DNA from: Maniola hyperantus
Lineage: Eukaryota > Arthropoda > Insecta > Lepidoptera > Nymphalidae
Length of the DNA: 64,000 nt
Assembly: GCF_902806685.2 (NCBI RefSeq)
Contig: NC_048539.1
Coordinates: 14,238,378-14,302,377 of the forward strand
Direction: 5' to 3'
The notes under the pieces are model-generated. The model worked only from the letters and a program-made list of their open reading frames with translations, was not told the origin of the DNA and made no database searches. The translations under genes were made by a program, and so were the position numbers. Position 1 is the stretch's first letter, and each line of letters begins with the position of its first letter. Below are positions 13,162 through 27,600 of this stretch, in pieces.

Positions 13162-13385
13162 ACTAGCTTATGCCCACAACTTGGTCCGCGTGGACCACAT
13201 AAATTTCAAACGTCTATTTTATACCCATAGGGGTTGAATTTTCAAAAATCATGTCTTAACGGATGTCTATGTCAGAATAGCTATCTGCATGCTAAATTTC
13301 AGCCTGATCCATCCAGTACTTTGAGCTGTGCGTTGATAGATTAGTCAGTCAGTCAGTCAGAGACCTTTTCCTTTTATATATTTAG
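13162..13385 (-). repeat. Family A repeat
   Basis: Inverse orientation: ACTAGCTTATGCCCACAACT at one end and the CAGTCAGTCAGTCAG run at the other. Intergenic. Confidence 0.7.
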
Positions 13386-13929
13386 ACAAAACGCAGCCAG
13401 AGTTTGTCAACTGTTTAGTAATAAATATACAGACTGAATTTCATTATTATTTTACCAAAAATATTTTATGAAGAAGATAATATTTTAACACGCTCACACT
13501 TAGTTTATGCTATAGATAAGCTCAACCATGTGAAAAAAAAATTATTTTGAAAATTTAGTACATCAGCTGTCGCATGTCCGTGAAAAGCTCTTCGACTGGG
13601 CGAATAAATATCGTGATGTGTGCAGTTGTCACATTGCGATGTATATATTCGGCTTTACTAAAATGAATTGAGCAGACATAAGATTTGGCCTTGTGTGTAT
13701 TTTGCTCACGATTTCGCCTGTTTTGTCTTAGAAGTTAGACAAACTTACGATAAGTACTAGAGTTGAAAACAGTTATTTCTGGTAATCCGAGATAAGTTGA
13801 GCATTAAAAGTAACTAAGTATAATTCGAGTAACTATAATATTATATACTAATGGGAGCATAGTATAATATATGCCCACTAATGTGCCTACTCAAAGATAC
13901 AACTTTTAGGTAAGTATCTATATAATATA

Positions 13930-14130
13930 TATAAGAAAACTAGCTGCCCTGGCGAGCTTCGTTCGGCCTAACAGTCGACTCAAATTTTTTAAATTTTTCT
14001 CTCCGTAAGAACCATCCTCGTACTTCAAAAAATATTATAAAAAAAGAGTTAGCGAAATCGGTTCAGCTGTTCTTGAGATTTGCGATCAGCAACACATTTT
14101 GCGATTCATTTTTATATATAGAGATTTACG
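13930..14130 (-). repeat. Interspersed repeat family C
   Basis: ACTAGCTGCCCTGGCGAGCT, CTCTCCGTAAGAACCATCCT, ATCGGTTCAGCTGTTCTTGA and GATCAGCAACACATTTTGCG. An inverse copy lies at 4300-4475. Confidence 0.65.
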
Positions 14131-14812
14131 TTTCTTCCGTTGACTGCGAGTGGCTGTTATATTATTAAGTAAAAGAGCAATAACAAAAAGTGACAAGTAA
14201 TAAGTTGTCTCTACGTCCATAAAGACTTACTTACAATCACTTTTGATATGTACTTTTAAGGACCTGAAAAATAACAAACTTCGATTATACTTATTGATTA
14301 AACGCAATAAACACGTTATGCTAAATATTTTTGAAATAATTATAATGGACTTTCTAAGGCCTACATTGTTGCCTAATACGTCATCATGTGCAGCTTATAA
14401 TTTATTGTGTAAAATAAGTTGTTACACAATATAATTTCATAAGTGTTATTAGAAACAAAAATCAATATATCTACGTTTAAATAGATAGATTAAAAAAGTG
14501 CTTAGCGATACAAATTACAAAATAACTTATATGTGTGCAAATAAATATATCCAGGTATTTTTGATTTGTAATTTTCATATTATTTAGTATTATAGGTACC
14601 ATGATAAGAATAAATAAATAAATATATTCCTACTTATACACTAAAAAGTAAAAATATATGTATTTATAGTGTAAGTTATTATAACTTTTAAAATTTACAC
14701 TTGTAAAAAAGTTATAATATAATTTTGTATCTACTCAAATGCATGTTCATTTAGAACAAGCGCAATAATCTATGTTCTTATTAGAGACGAATATCCATAC
14801 TAATCCATACTA

Positions 14813-15013
14813 ATATGATAAACGCGAAAGTGTGTCTGTCTGCTAGCTTTTCACGGCCCATCCGTTCAACCGATTTCGCCAAAATTTGGCACAGCGACAG
14901 CTTGCATCCCGGGGAAGGACATAGGAGGACTTTTTATTCCGGAAAATCAAAGAGTTCCTAGGGATTTTTAAAAACTTAAATCCACGTGGACGAAGTCGCG
15001 GGCATCATCGAGT
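14813..15013 (-). repeat. Interspersed repeat family B (CCGGAAAATC / CGAAGTCGCGGGCATC)
   Basis: AGTGTGTCTGTCTGCTAGCT, TTTCACGGCCCATCCGTTCA, TTTTTATTCCGGAAAATCAA and GTGGACGAAGTCGCGGGCAT. Representative copy. Others lie near 361-520, 4138-4275, 7210-7335, 11400-11600, 15925-16150, 30358-30560, 33404-33580, 35369-35600, 41035-41222, 42540-42715 and 43118-43310. Confidence 0.7.
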
Positions 15014-17875
15014 TTAAAATAAATAATTTAAAATTACTCGACTTCTAATACTTAAACTATTCAAAAATAGAGTTTAACCTACTGAGTAGGTACTATTTTT
15101 TTAAAGAATGCCTAATGCTTTAATACCTTTAATACCAACAGATGGGATTTGAAAAACATTACTACTTAACTTAATTTGTGAGATCGTAGATTTACAGAAA
15201 CTGTTAAATGGTGTAATCATATTAATTTAATAAATCAACTAACCACGTAATGCATACAAATTAAACTTACTTAGTATACGGTCAATTTAATAATTATTAT
15301 CTAAAACTGACAAGAGATATAAAAATTACAACAGCCTTTAAACCAGTTTAATTGGTTAACTTTGATATGAAAGTAGGTGAAACACAGATACAATAACGAT
15401 TAGGTGTAAAAGAGATATTACTCATAGTCTAGGCTTGTAGTCGCATTGTTTATATAAAACAATTTCTATTGTATTGTTGTCTGATTGTACATAAAGTACC
15501 CAGCGGGGGCCAAGGCTAGAACAATAAATTTCTATCGCGAATTTAGTAGACACAAATTGTACCTAGCACCTAATAAAACATGCAGAAAAACGTAGAATTT
15601 TTTCAATAAAATTGAATACAAATTTTAAAAAAAATGTTTTAACTTGGTCGATTAATTATTTTTAGGTATGGGTTGCATACCTGCTTCCTTTTCGTAAATT
15701 GCTAATTGGTATAGACTAAACTGACCTTTTCCAGCAACAGATGTATGGTATAAGAAAAAGTCACTAGACCTGGCGATACGAATAATGTACACGTAAATGA
15801 ATGATAATGTACTGTATTCATGACGTCACGCCACAATACATGTATAGTACGTGACAGGTCGAGATGTCCATCACGGTGGAGACGTCATGCACACCCGCTC
15901 ACTGCACAGCCCCATCAGTACCCTTATTATAAATGCGAAAGTGTGTTTGTTAGTTGGTTTATTGGTTTGTTGGTTTGTCCTCCAATCACGTCACAACGGT
16001 GCAACGGATTGACGTGAGTTTTTGCATGGGTATAGATAAAGAGCTGGAGAGTCACATAGGCTACTTTTTATCCCGGAAAATCAAAGAGTTACCGGATTTT
16101 TAAAAACCTAATTCCACGCGGACGAAGTCACGGGTGTCAGCTATCAGCTAGTGGTATATAAAAAACTTAATTGCACTGGGTAAACAAAGCGTAAAAAAAG
16201 ATCTTTGATGTGTGATAAATAATTTGAATGTTAACAAGATGTAACAAAGCGGTGGAATGCCAATCTGCAACAAAGATGTTCGTGGTTGTATTTCAAAAAC
16301 AAAAGTCATTATTATGCGGGCCTTATGAAAGTTTATTGTCTTTGACACACTTACATATAATTAAGCGAATAATAGGCGTTTTAAAAATATAACGTGTCTA
16401 TTATTTTATATTAGTGATTTTTGACGGTCTAGAGGTGTGAATCTGATGGAGAAGGTTGTGAAGGGCTCAAAATAAATTCAGTGTACTGAAACAATTTTTG
16501 TGAGGCGAATTTATTGGAGTTTTTGTGTGAATTTTGTCAGGGATGATGACTTTTTATATTTAAAAAAAATCTTTTTTATTCGAATTAACTTTTTACAAGT
16601 ACTTTCGAATAGTCGAATGCATCTACCACTGGTTCGGAATGCCTTTAGATAAATTTAGAAATTGAACTAGCACACTTAAAGTATAGGTACAAGCTTATGC
16701 CCTTTTTATATGCCATATTCATCTTGCCATGCCTCTTTATTTGAATGACGAGTGCATTGTATTGTACGTCGTTGTACTTCACTCAAGTGCCAATAACAAC
16801 TGTAAAAGCTTCAAATGAACTGGATTAACGATTCGCAAATGCATAAGTAACGAATATGAACAAGACAAACATTAATTTTAATATTATTATTTTTAAAGAC
16901 AAACGCGAGCGCGTTGATGTCTTTATTAAGACGCGAATGAATCAAGCATGCATTCAAAACATGCAAAGACATCATTATAATAATAATGATTATTATTATT
17001 ATAAGTATCAATGAAACCTCAATTTAGTTCTGTTTTGTTTCGAAAGCAAGACTGTTAAGGCATTCAGATAAATTGCAGCAACCTTGTCTTTGCTTTTTTT
17101 TTGCAAAATATTCAAGGATATTAATTTCAAGTTGCGTGCAACCTTGTAAACCGAAGCTTGCATGTTACAGTAATGAGGCTATTAAGCTTTATATGCGGAT
17201 AAAACTTTCGATCATTAGTTTCGCCCCTTAACTACTATCTGACGAGGCTAATGAATGGAAGCATAAATATGATTTACACAGTGCAATGTGGCATTGCAAT
17301 GCAACATTGCGTATTCTTAGAAATGTTTTTATAACGACTTAACTTTAACTTAACGGAATTATATTTTTCCCTATCCTTCACTAGGATATATTACTCATAC
17401 ATAATTATTTTAGCCATAGAAATGGAATGGAACCCTGTTAATATTATTATGTAACATTGAATAGATACATTTGTTTAAATTGGTAAAACTTAGTTTGTGA
17501 GTTTGGTTTAGTATGTCCTCTATATACCAAACCAAACTAAGTTTAATCCCCGAAACTAATTATATGATTCTGAAAATTCTCTCACGGATAGCTACATTAT
17601 CCCTGAGTGCTATAGGCTATAAATTATCTCGAAAACTGCACAGCTTCTGTTGGTCACGAGGGTGAAGTTGCTGGCAAAAACTAGCAATATGTAGAGGCAC
17701 AATTAGTTTACTGCTATACAGGGTGTACAGCTCAAGCTGCTGGTTAAAGAAACTTGAGGTTTTACATGTAAGTTTTTTTAACGTAGACTATTACCAAGAA
17801 AAGATTTTCTCATATTCAACCGGGCAAAGACGGGACAGATAAGCTAGTTTTTATAAGAGCTCAAAGTATAGTATC

Positions 17876-17941
17876 AAGTTTTTAAATTGAATTTTTGTGG
17901 TTACACCTTAGGATAACCACAAAAATTCAATTTAAAAACTT
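17876..17941. repeat. Perfect 28-bp hairpin, 10-nt loop
   Basis: Arms 17876-17903 and 17914-17941 are exact complements, starting AAGTTTTTAAATTGAATTTT. It lies about 700 nt downstream of the obst-A stop. Confidence 0.85.
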
Positions 17942-18526
17942 AACAACTATTATGTAATTCAGTAATGTATACTTATTTATAGAAATCAACATTCTTGGAA
18001 TTCAAGCGCCTAATTGATCAAGTACTAATTTCACAAGACTTAAATAATTTAGATCCGCATATTTTACTGTAACTTCATATCTTAAAGTGCCTTTTTAACG
18101 TGCAAAAAACTTTCAAAGTATGACTTTACATTTTTTCTTTCTGAAGATACGTTATCTGGAAGCTAACAAAATGCAGTGATGCAGTGATATTATTTGATGA
18201 GGTTATTCAACTTATGATTTGCTTTTAGCTTTTCAAAATCGTGACAAACAGTTATTGATTCAGGTTTGGTTACCTATAGGTATAGCTGTTAGGTGGTGGG
18301 TATCATGATGTACTAAACTAAAGATCGTATTTTATACTGACTGATTTATATTATAAATAATATATTGGTAAAAACTAAGAGTTCCATAAAATGGAAAAGC
18401 CTTTTCTCAAGTCTTTTGCAACCTACAACAACGGATGTGATACAGAATTCAAATTCTACTAAGCAGATTATAAGAGATTTATAAAAAGATTTGGACTTAT
18501 GGCTAAAAATATGGCTGTTTGGTATT

Positions 18527-18532
18527 TTTATT
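18527..18532 (-). terminator. Candidate poly(A) signal of obst-A
   Basis: AATAAA on the minus strand, about 110 nt downstream of the obst-A TAA. It is the first canonical hexamer after the stop. Confidence 0.5.
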
Positions 18533-18642
18533 TCTTATTTTATATTTTTTTTAAGGATAGGTAAAATAAAGTAGACTCATATATATCTTAACGTATATTA
18601 ACTTATCAAGTCTTAGGTGTAACTAATTTATCTATTTCTAGC

Positions 18643-21600
18643 TTAAGATCTCGTCTTGGGTCCCGGTGCGGCGTCTTCGGAGTCCTTGTACCAGTCCTCG
18701 CTGAAATAATAAATTTCATTAGTATGATAATTTTTTACTGCATAAGAAGTTTATTTATTACTCTAAAAGTGATGGTTCAGTACTCATTTCATAGAGCATT
18801 AGGATAAGAATGCAAAATGGTTTGGAAACCCACCGCATTATTATCCCAAGAAAACTCCAACCACTATATTATGATTAATGGAAAAGAGTGACAATTCCCT
18901 GCAATGAAGAATAGAATGCAAAGTGAGAGGACAAAATTTGCGCTATTAGATATGAGAGAGTCAGGCAGGAGAATGCTTCGAAACGATAGAGTCCTGAAGA
19001 ATCTTCCGGTACATCCTCACGAGTATTTTTGATGAATATTATATTCTTGCTTTTTTCGATTTACAGTTTGAGCTTGATTTAATGGTAAAATGTGGGGTTT
19101 AAACTTTAAATCATAAACAGTTCCACACGAAATATACAAAACATGCTCAAAAATAATAAAATTATACTTTACTAATACTACCCTTCGTTTGGTCTGTGAC
19201 ATTAAACCGAACTTGCTTTATTTTATGTATTTTATTTTTAATCCCATATTCATTTTAAGAGAAGGCAATGATTCAAGGAAGCTGGAAACTCACCATCCAC
19301 GCACGTTCTCAGGTGCGTCACACCTTTCGGTTTCCTCATTGTAGACCTCTCCGACTTGGCAGCCAAGGTCACGGGGCTCAACACCGTTCAAGCACACGTA
19401 GAAACGTTGGCAGTCGTTAGGGTGGGGGAACTTGGGGTGGGCGACGGCTTGACCCTGGCGGTCAACCTTCTGGTCCTTGGGGCACTCGAAACCATCCTTA
19501 GTCTTTTCTGTAAACAAAGATTTCTTTTTAGCGAGAAATAAATAATTTCATGACAGGCCCAATCGACCTGAAATATGGAATATTCAGTTTAAATAGAAAG
19601 GGTGACTGTAATGAAGAGATTTTTGAAAAAAAATTATATTGTATACTTCATTGTAAAATTTTGCACAAATTGTTTCTTATTCTAAAAGAAAATATTCGTC
19701 ATTTTCTAATTATTATGTCCAATACTAATAAAATCCAATCCAATGTTCAGTAAAAATATAGATTTATTGCAAAGCTTAAAAGAGATTATTTTTAACCGAC
19801 TTCCAAAAAGGAGGTGGTTCTCAACTTGGCCCGTTTCTTTTTCGACTTTTTTATAATGTATGTTCTAATAGCTGTTGATCTTACAATCGTAAGATCAACA
19901 GCTGTTAGAAGGTATCTTTCAATTGTAATAACCTCCAAATGTAAATAGAGCTATTCGTACATTGCCTAAAGATCCACAGTAAAAAGCATTTGCAAAGGTT
20001 ACGAAAGCCATAAATAGTGAATCATTTAGATGTATTGGAACTGTGAATGCAACAGAGAGAAGGGCATATTGATCACAACTATAAGCAACGTGGCGGGCAT
20101 ACGCATTGAAAGTATGTGTCAAACTATAAGGTAAAGTATAAAGCTTATTTCACACTACGTGATATAAATTATATTGAACCTACTCCGGTCAATATTGACG
20201 TTATTGGCGTCTCGTTACTACCTAACATTTTTTTAGACAACTAAAGGATATATAGGTAGCTACGGAACCTAGCTTAGGTGATGTAAATACTACACTAGGT
20301 ATATTCAAAAAATATATTATTTAAATATTAATTCTACGCACAGACAAAAATAAGAATATAATATAATTCAAGAGTTTTTATTTTTTGAAATAAAATATGT
20401 TCTATAACAAACTCGTAATCTGATTTTACCTACATTTTATTAACAATCTTTAGCCAATAACTAAAATCCTAGTATCCTTTATAATTCTATAGATAAGGAT
20501 AAATAAATCTCAGCAAGTGATCGGCTAAGTGAGAGGCTGAACGTAAATGCTCACAGAATTTATTGGATCGTGTCATATCAAATTGTTTTAGTTCTAAACT
20601 TTTGCTATGAGATTAGTCATTGCTTTGCTATAATAGTTTTAACTAAGTATAAAACTTATTGCAAACTACGGGATATAAATTATATTAAAATCCGCTCAAT
20701 ATTGGCGTTTTTCCCTAAATTTTTATTGTAATTTGTGTGAAATATTGGGAACCCCAATATTGACCACCGGACTATAAAATAATTTATATCCCGTAGTTAA
20801 AATAAGTTTATGTTATTTGTGTAATATTCTCACTTGTACCTAGTCGAAAATTGGAAAATTAAATCTTATTAAGTTACAAAAATTAACTCTTTGGTAGCGT
20901 TCCCACTAAAATTTTATATGGGACAGACCAACATCCTTCCTAAAATGCTTGTAAACTATTGACGGTTCCGCTGATGCTGCAAATGATCACTTAACATTAG
21001 GTGAGCCAACTTCTCAATTGCTCCGTATTTCTATAAAAGTGCACTTACTTTCTTGGGCGTTACATCCTTGTCTGCCAGCAGAGTCAGGCCAGACGCAGGT
21101 TCCGGAGTATTCGTCGAAGTGGAGCCCAGCGGTGCACTTGACTTCGACCACTTCTCCTTCGATACAGTTGAAGAATATGTTGCAGACAGTAGGGTCTGGG
21201 TGAGCGAAGAAGCCGTTGCGGCGGGGACAGCTTTCGTTAGGCTTTGCCTGTTCTGTGGATAATATAAAATATGGATAAATTAGAATACATCGATGAAAGG
21301 TATACTAAATATTATTAGTTCCGTTTTTAAGATATTTATCAAAAAAACTATGTAAAAATAATAGTAGTATCGTAAGTATTGAAATGGAAGGAAAAAAGAG
21401 GAGAGGACGACCAAAGAAAAGATGGATGGATTGCGTGAAAGAGGATATGCGTGTAAAATACGTTGGATGGATAATACGTTGATGGATGACAGAAGTGGAA
21501 GAAGAAGACATGTGGTGCCGACCCCACGTAGCTTAGGATAAAGTAAGGAAGAAAAAGACCATAAGTGTTGAAATAAAAAATAAAAGTGTAAAAAATATGA

Positions 21601-24600
21601 AGAGACTGCCAAATTCTTTTGGTGTACAGCAAGATTGTTACGAAAAACACCAAGGCAAACGAAAGAAACAACTTTTAAACATGTGTCCATAAAAAAACGT
21701 ATCAGTTGCATCATCTTTAAGTTGATATATAACTTTCCGAATAGAAAAGGGGATATAAAGTTAAAATCCTTGAAAGAACAGGCTGCGATGTATGACGTCG
21801 TATTTCTAGGTATCCATACAGAGATAATGAGCAGGAAGTTAAAGTGTATTTTCTAGACGACAAGAATTAATGTGCGCCGATCGCTATTTTTATATTGTTC
21901 CGTTCTCTACCGATTTGCCTTGGTTCAGTGAGTTATTTGACCGGTATCGAATTCCTTTCACGTCCCATTAAAATGCCGGCAGATATACAATATCTGCAGC
22001 TTTATCACGACGAATGTCTGACACTAGTATATGAAAGATAGCGTAAGGTACTCACACCACGAGGTATCTTAAGCAAATTCCTCGCAAATAATCTAAATAT
22101 ATAAAAGGAAAAGGTGACTGACTGACTGACTGACTGATCTATCAACGCACGGCTCAAACTACTGGACGGATCAGGCTGAAATTTGGCATGCAGATATAGC
22201 TATTATGACGTAGGCATCCGCTAAGAAAGGATTTTTGAAATTTCAATCCCTAAGGGGGTGAAATAGGAATTTGAAATTTGTGTAGTCCACGCGGATGAAG
22301 TCGCGAGCATAAGCTAGTGAACCATAAAACTTCAACAAAATCCTCCTACTCGTCTTACTAAATAGAATCATGACCGCAACCTTTATTCCATTTAAGTATG
22401 TGCAATGATTCTCAGCACGTTACTTCTGTAGACCATTAATAGAATAGAATAGAATAGAATGTTCATTCTTTATCAGTTAACCATAATAATATAGTTTCAC
22501 CGATTAACATAATATTATATGTACCAAAAATATTTTTAGTAAGATATTTTGGGACAAAAATAGATGGTGTATAATACCAAAGCAATGTTATACAATATGT
22601 ACTCAGTATTACGTGACAATCTCGACTAATTTGGCCTAGAAAACTACCAGGGTGCGACCTAGGTGGTCAAAGGTGGACAGGACACTTTCATTTCTGGCAT
22701 GGTTGCGTTGAATGACCTTCATAATGATTTGCTCAACATATTATCAGCATTTTGATTGCATTGATATAAGTTCAGATATTATTTTTCGATTCAATAATAT
22801 GTGACAAAAAAGTAACTCAAAATTTGTAAAAAAATATCGGACAGCCAAATATAAATATTAATAATTACTTAACATTATTCAATTGAATGTCATGGATGAA
22901 AGAATTTGTTTATCCGAATAGTTTAAGTACACAACACTCAAGTTTATCAACATTTTTTTATAAAATCTTTCTTGTTTCTTACACGCAAGGACGAGTGATT
23001 AAAAACCCCACTTTGCTAGGTGCAAATAGTTATAAAATACCAATAATTGGCATCGTCGAATTATTATGACGTAAGTATATAATTCAATCATGGGATGGGC
23101 TGATAAGAAAAAAACCTATAACTGGACGTTTCAGTTTCTCTTCTGTGCTATGGAATATTCAGTACAATTTTTATAATGATTTAATACTAGTAGAATAACT
23201 TATATGCTACGATAAAGAAATATACGAGATCTCATTCGAGGAATGATTCCATACTACATCTGACTCCAAATACGTTTGTTCATTAATAACATGATTCTAC
23301 ACATATTAACTAATGTTAATTACGATCTTTGAGGGACTGCATATTGTAATTAAGTACCTACTCTCTTAACTACGGTCAACTACAAAGTTTACATTTAAAT
23401 TACAATTAATTAAAAAACTTTACATTTAAATTTCTGAAGCTCGATATGCGAACGCCACTTGAAAGATTTTTCGATGTCAAATTACTACCCTGACTTTCCT
23501 AACAAGGTGCCTATGGCTTTAAAGCTTATTTTATCACTGATAAGACGAAGATATCTTATGGTATTGGTACTTATATCGTACGTGGACGTTAAGAGAAGAA
23601 GAACACAAAGCGGTAAAGCCAGTTCACAAAAAGGGAACAAAGAATAAATTATTTGTACTCTGGATCATATTGAGCTAAATTATACTGGTGGATGGTACTT
23701 ACGGAGTTCGGTCCTGTCACCGCAGTCTACATTGAAGGGTTGGTCGCATTTGTTGATTTTCCTGATGGTGGGGTCGAACACAAGGCCGTCGGGACACAGC
23801 TTGGTGGTGGCGACTCCATCAACGCATTGGTAGAATTTGTCACACTGCCGGTCGTCTTCATACTGGCCATCTTTGTTGGGGCATTTGAATTGCGATTGCG
23901 CACCTGTGAAAAAAAATTATATAACCTTTTAATATCCTCGATCATGAATTGTAAATTAATATAAATTTAATGACGCTGCAATTTGTAGTTTAGGTTGATT
24001 AGATTTTCCACACCTACTTTTTCTTCTGTACCTTCCTTTTAAGATACAGTGTTTGGTTCAAAATAAAATTTATATAGCAATCTACAACTTATATAGTAGT
24101 CACACTACGTTATGTTACTATTTGTTATTGTATAATTATATATATGTAGGTATGTACTAAAATACTTAATTGATATTCTTTTACCCCTTCTAATACAGTA
24201 GAATACCAATTCAAATCACTTTTACTCCAAGTAAGCCTACTTTACAATCTTTTTCAAACTTCAAGCCTGTCTCATGAAATTAATGACTTTTTCATAAAGA
24301 ATTTTTTTGTTGCTCTACTTATCTAATATCAGTTATTTATGGTTGTCTGATCGAGTTATTGTATTCTTTCCCGTATAAATTGGCAAAAAAAAAACAAGTT
24401 GGTTTCACTCGTAACTATTTTTTTTTTACCATTACAATGCCCTATGCGTTAACAATCAGCAACGATAACGAATCGAAGATAAAGTGAAAGCCGAATCAAT
24501 CAAGCCAAGAATTAGACCGTCCGTGTTCCAATGCTCTAAAGACCGAACGGGTCACTATATTTTTTCTTGCATAACAACGCACTATTATATAATCGCCAAC

Positions 24601-27600
24601 GTCAACAAACAATATTAGTTTGCTTGCTCTTACACGTAGGTACTTTGGCAACACTTAATTGATCGGCAACACGTAAAGGCAACTGCACACTTGTATAAAG
24701 TGTTGTAACAAAATTACACGTTTTCGGTGCTATCACGCAAATAAATCGAATGCCTAATATACTAGGTAGGTTTCGTAAATAATTTCGGCAGAGTAAACAC
24801 GTTCATAGTTCATACTTCACAAACATCGAATAAAAAATATTTAAAAAGAAATTCTTGTGAAACTAACTGTACCTACCTACTGAAAAAACCAAATGATCGC
24901 TGCCACCATTGAAATCTAGGATACTGCCACCAAAACTTTGTTAGTAGGTAACTAAAATGTTCAATGTAGGGGAACATAAAGACACTTGGTTGCTGGCAAT
25001 AAAGCCTTAATCACTGATTTCACGACTCAATACAAAAAAATTAACTATTGTTTTGAACAGTATTTCAAACAATATATTTAGTCTCCTCATGACACATTAC
25101 TGAATTTAAAAAAGGAAATTTAGAAAGGAAATTTTAACTGGAATCCTCTCTTATTGGTTTACGACTACTACAGCCCTACTACATTACTGTAGAACTATAC
25201 GGGACCATCTTAAGCTTTTAGTTTCTTCAGTCAATCAGTTTCTCCTTAAATAATATAAGTAGGTAGGTATTATAGTATAAGAATTTATGGTCACGGAAAT
25301 GTAAATCGCTATTCTCCTTGATGACATGTGAGAATGCGACATTTATCAGTGCTAATTTATGCATTTCAAATCGCGAGAGGTCAAGGCTATGTTGGCGAGA
25401 ACTCGATTCTTTGAATTGGATTTTATTTTCATCCAAATTATGCAAAGAACTAAGAATAATTCATGACATTTTGTATTATATTTGTCTTAGACATAATATC
25501 TCCACTAGGTCAATCAAAATTTAACATACCTAAATCTTAGTTTAAAATATAATACCTTTAAAATTCGATTTAAATTGATTCTCTGACATTGAGACAACGA
25601 CTTAAAAAATAAATAATTAATGTTATGTAAATTTTGTATTCTGTATATAAGTCAAAAGTTAATCTTGAATTAGAATTACCTAATAACCTTTTAAATTTAT
25701 AAATAAATTTTCATTTCATTTCAAATGGAGTAAGTAGTTTGGTAGCATGATAAATCAGATCAGTAAAAATATATTATCCTGGTTTTATTTAGCTATTTAT
25801 TACTAAATAGATTTTAGAGTTTTATTTTAACTTGGTTTTAAAAAATGGTCTAAAGAAAGTTGTCAAGAAAAATTGCATCCTTTAAAAGTTTCTGAGAAGT
25901 ACATACTCGTATGTTGGTTTTTCTCAAAAGAATCTTTGGCAAACTTTCAACTTATATTTTCATATTTAGTAGCAACCACCCGCAGCTTCGCTTGGCGACA
26001 ATATAATTAATCTTTATTCTCTATCCCGTGGTAATAAGCCGACTTCTGAAAGGTTTATTGGTAAAGGACACTTGTTCAAGCCAACCAACCAGCTTCTACT
26101 GTATCGACCAGAATTGATGGTCGATATCTCTACCACGGTGCATACCTATTGCTACTTATGAGCAGCTGCTGCTACATTATAGCCCGTATCAGTTTATCAG
26201 CGTGCCCACGTGGGATAAATACCTATGCCGGGTTTGAAATACGCCCGCGCGGTATCGCAACCTAGTGGTGACGCAACCTGTCGAGAAGTGAAAGCGACTC
26301 GGTTGCGACATGCGGTGCATCGCTCGGATGCATCACAGGTCGCCTTGTGACCCGAAAAACTCGATGAACTATCAACTTTATCTCAGCTTCTATGAGTGTG
26401 AAATTATTAATTGGTACTGGTTGCTGAAGGTTGAATAATTTCGGTGGCTTTTAAGTTTTTTTTATCAAATTCTAAGAAACTTGTCACTTCTATCATCATA
26501 GCTTCGTCATGATCAACCCATCGCCAGAGCACGGGTATCCTCTCAAAGTGAGAAGGGTTTGGCCATAGTCTACCACGCTGGCCATGTGCGGATTGGTAGA
26601 CTTCACACACCTTTGAGAACATTATAGAGAATTCGCAGGCATGCAGGTTTCCTCACGATGTTTTCTTTCACCGTTAAAGCAAGTGATATTTTATTACTTA
26701 AAACGCACAAAACTCCGAAAAGTTAGAGGTGCGTGCCCGGGATCGAACCCCCAATCTCCGATTGGAAGGCGGACGTCCTAACCACTATAGGCTATCACAG
26801 CTTTTTTCTTCTCGCTTCTATAATATGTGAGTAATTATAGCACGCGACTGGTCAAGATGGCAACAGGGGTAAGGGAGGCCCCGCACACACGCACAGCCCC
26901 TGCGCTAATCCTGTGCGGGATAGCGCGGGTGTGTGGGGCATCGAGGCGTCCCCGTGCCTCATACTCCGATTGCCATCTCGACCTGTCGCGTACTATAGGT
27001 ATTTTCGTCTTAATATATAATGTGGGAAGTGGGAAGGCATGTATGAGACACGCATACCTCAAAGCATTGATAAACTCGTAGATATTACGTTAATCTATTT
27101 ATTTCAATTCGAAAGCATTCTATAAGTTTTATTTGAATATATAACTTTTCTACTTCTTTTTCATACTTGAGTATGAGCCATGAGGAAACTGTTTCATTAA
27201 AAAAGTGTAGTAGTAGGTATAAATTAATAAAGTATCCACCTAAGTACGTTCTAAGATATTTCCAAGTAAATATTTAAATTTTATTAAACCAACAGGTCGT
27301 CCAAGTCACGTTTTCCTCAGTTAGTGACCAGCATACAAAATCAAATGTCAAGTTAGAACGATTTACATAAACAAGTTTAATTTAATTATTATATAGAATT
27401 TTATGAATTTTAAATAAATTTAGAAAATGCTTGGCCTCTAGCGACAGTTACAAAACCGTAATTAATTTATTAACATTATAAACAATTAACGCTTTATTTG
27501 CTTTATAAATGCATTGTAAAATAAATAAGTGCTATTTATTCAAATTCAAGGGCATTCTAAATGCCAAACCTACTTTAAAGGTAGTAAAATTATCAGAGCA

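Larger units (their letters stand above)
6920..18642. other. Intergenic region between the two CPAP3 genes
   Basis: 11.7 kb without a supported gene. Immediately upstream of the left gene, 6960-7080 is a GC-richer patch that may be its promoter (no clear TATA or TCAGT). Then come the CGCGACAGGTC MITE, the dead retroelement frame (8650-9193), the nested SINE/MITE (11925-12690), repeat families A-C, and AT-rich DNA at 14,200-14,800 and 16,500-18,600. Confidence 0.75.

Noticed and set aside
17876..17941. Call as a microRNA gene
   Set aside because: The perfect stem with a short loop differs from the usual imperfect miRNA precursor, and no expression data are available; kept only as a hairpin.
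21280..21714. 144-codon minus-strand open frame rich in Phe, Tyr and Leu
   Set aside because: It is the antisense of the LINE remnant plus A-rich DNA; an aromatic-rich product of that kind is expected by chance.
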